A stretch of 64,000 bases of DNA. It comes from Saccharothrix longispora. Lineage in GTDB: Bacteria > Actinomycetota > Actinomycetes > Mycobacteriales > Pseudonocardiaceae. Below are positions 63,963-64,000 of the stretch, in pieces (position 1 is the stretch's first letter; every line of letters starts with the position of its first letter). Both the position numbers and the translations under genes were made by a program. Location of the stretch: assembly GCF_030852425.1 (NCBI RefSeq), contig NZ_NSDM01000001.1, positions 992,001-1,056,000 on the forward strand, given 5' to 3'. The notes under the pieces are model-generated. The model was not told the DNA's origin. It searched no databases and was given only the letters and a program-made list of their open reading frames with translations.

Positions 63963-64000
63963 CGCCCCTCCTCAATGCTCGGTGGGACAGGTCGGTGGTG

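Noticed and set aside
59980-63975. A 1331-codon minus-strand frame covering radA and the OtsB-GH15 gene
   Set aside because: Arg/Gly/Pro-rich shadow sequence; both strands already carry clear conserved proteins in other frames.

Overview
The window is 64 kb of very GC-rich DNA with many GTG starts, GTGA/ATGA stop-start overlaps and few ribosome-binding sites. It is a chromosome segment from a filamentous-type actinobacterium. Gene content and order match the Mycobacterium tuberculosis stretch Rv3579c to Rv3628 (ppa, dacB-like, tilS, hpt, ftsH, folE-P-B-K, panC-D, coaX, lsr2, clpC, mhuD, mutY, can, rlmB, cysS, ispF-D, carD, radA), with a Pseudonocardiales-type accessory set (DUF6779 protein, NuoD-like/MidA pair, lone MBOAT). 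I infer a Pseudonocardiaceae member (Saccharothrix/Actinosynnema/Lentzea-like); the sequence alone does not name the species. No rRNA, tRNA, prophage, insertion sequence or CRISPR array is visible.

Layout. 1-1026: tail of a DHA2-type drug exporter. 1.1-6.1 kb: pyrophosphatase, PBP4-type carboxypeptidase, a 22-bp-period palindromic repeat array, then a zincin-like protein, tilS and hpt in one run. 6.2-7.9 kb: surface VWA/solute-binding protein. 8.3-12.9 kb: ftsH-folE-folP-folB-folK, translationally coupled. 12.9-15.3 kb: two membrane proteins. 15.3-18.6 kb: an orphan NuoD-like protein beside a MidA/NDUFAF7-type methyltransferase, divergent from a PrsW-family protease. 18.7-21.8 kb: pantothenate/CoA genes (DUF2520 protein, panC, panD, coaX). 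23.2-27.6 kb: Lsr2, then an iron-siderophore ABC importer and a FhuF-like reductase, both behind IdeR-like iron boxes. 27.9-38.1 kb: clpC, pcp, a phosphatase-fold protein, sirtuin, MhuD, M1 peptidase, hydrolase, 2H protein, mutY, carbonic anhydrase and a secreted or anchored protein.

38.2-53.7 kb is an accessory block: two LacI regulators, a malEFG-type sugar importer, a PIN/Phd toxin-antitoxin pair, an MsiK-like ATPase, a zinc importer (znuACB), a diguanylate cyclase, an MFS exporter and an MBOAT acyltransferase. 53.8-61.4 kb returns to conserved genes (rlmB, cysS, HAD, ispF, ispD, carD, LpqE-like lipoprotein, radA). The window ends with an OtsB-GH15 fusion.

How the parts fit. Iron is a clear theme: importer and FhuF under iron boxes, with a haem-degrading MhuD nearby. 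The sugar importer, its ATPase and one LacI gene share a GCAAR-N2-YTTGC palindrome, suggesting one local regulon, and a DasR-like site lies between the two lacI genes. Compared with M. tuberculosis, the rlmB-radA block is inverted relative to the ppa-to-Rv3587c-like block, the accessory block sits at the junction, and disA is absent from its usual place after radA. The most unusual locus is the NuoD-like/MidA pair. The NuoD-like protein keeps the quinone-site His and the arginine that NDUFAF7 methylates, but has Trp at the quinone-site Tyr and is shortened around the quinone-site Asp.
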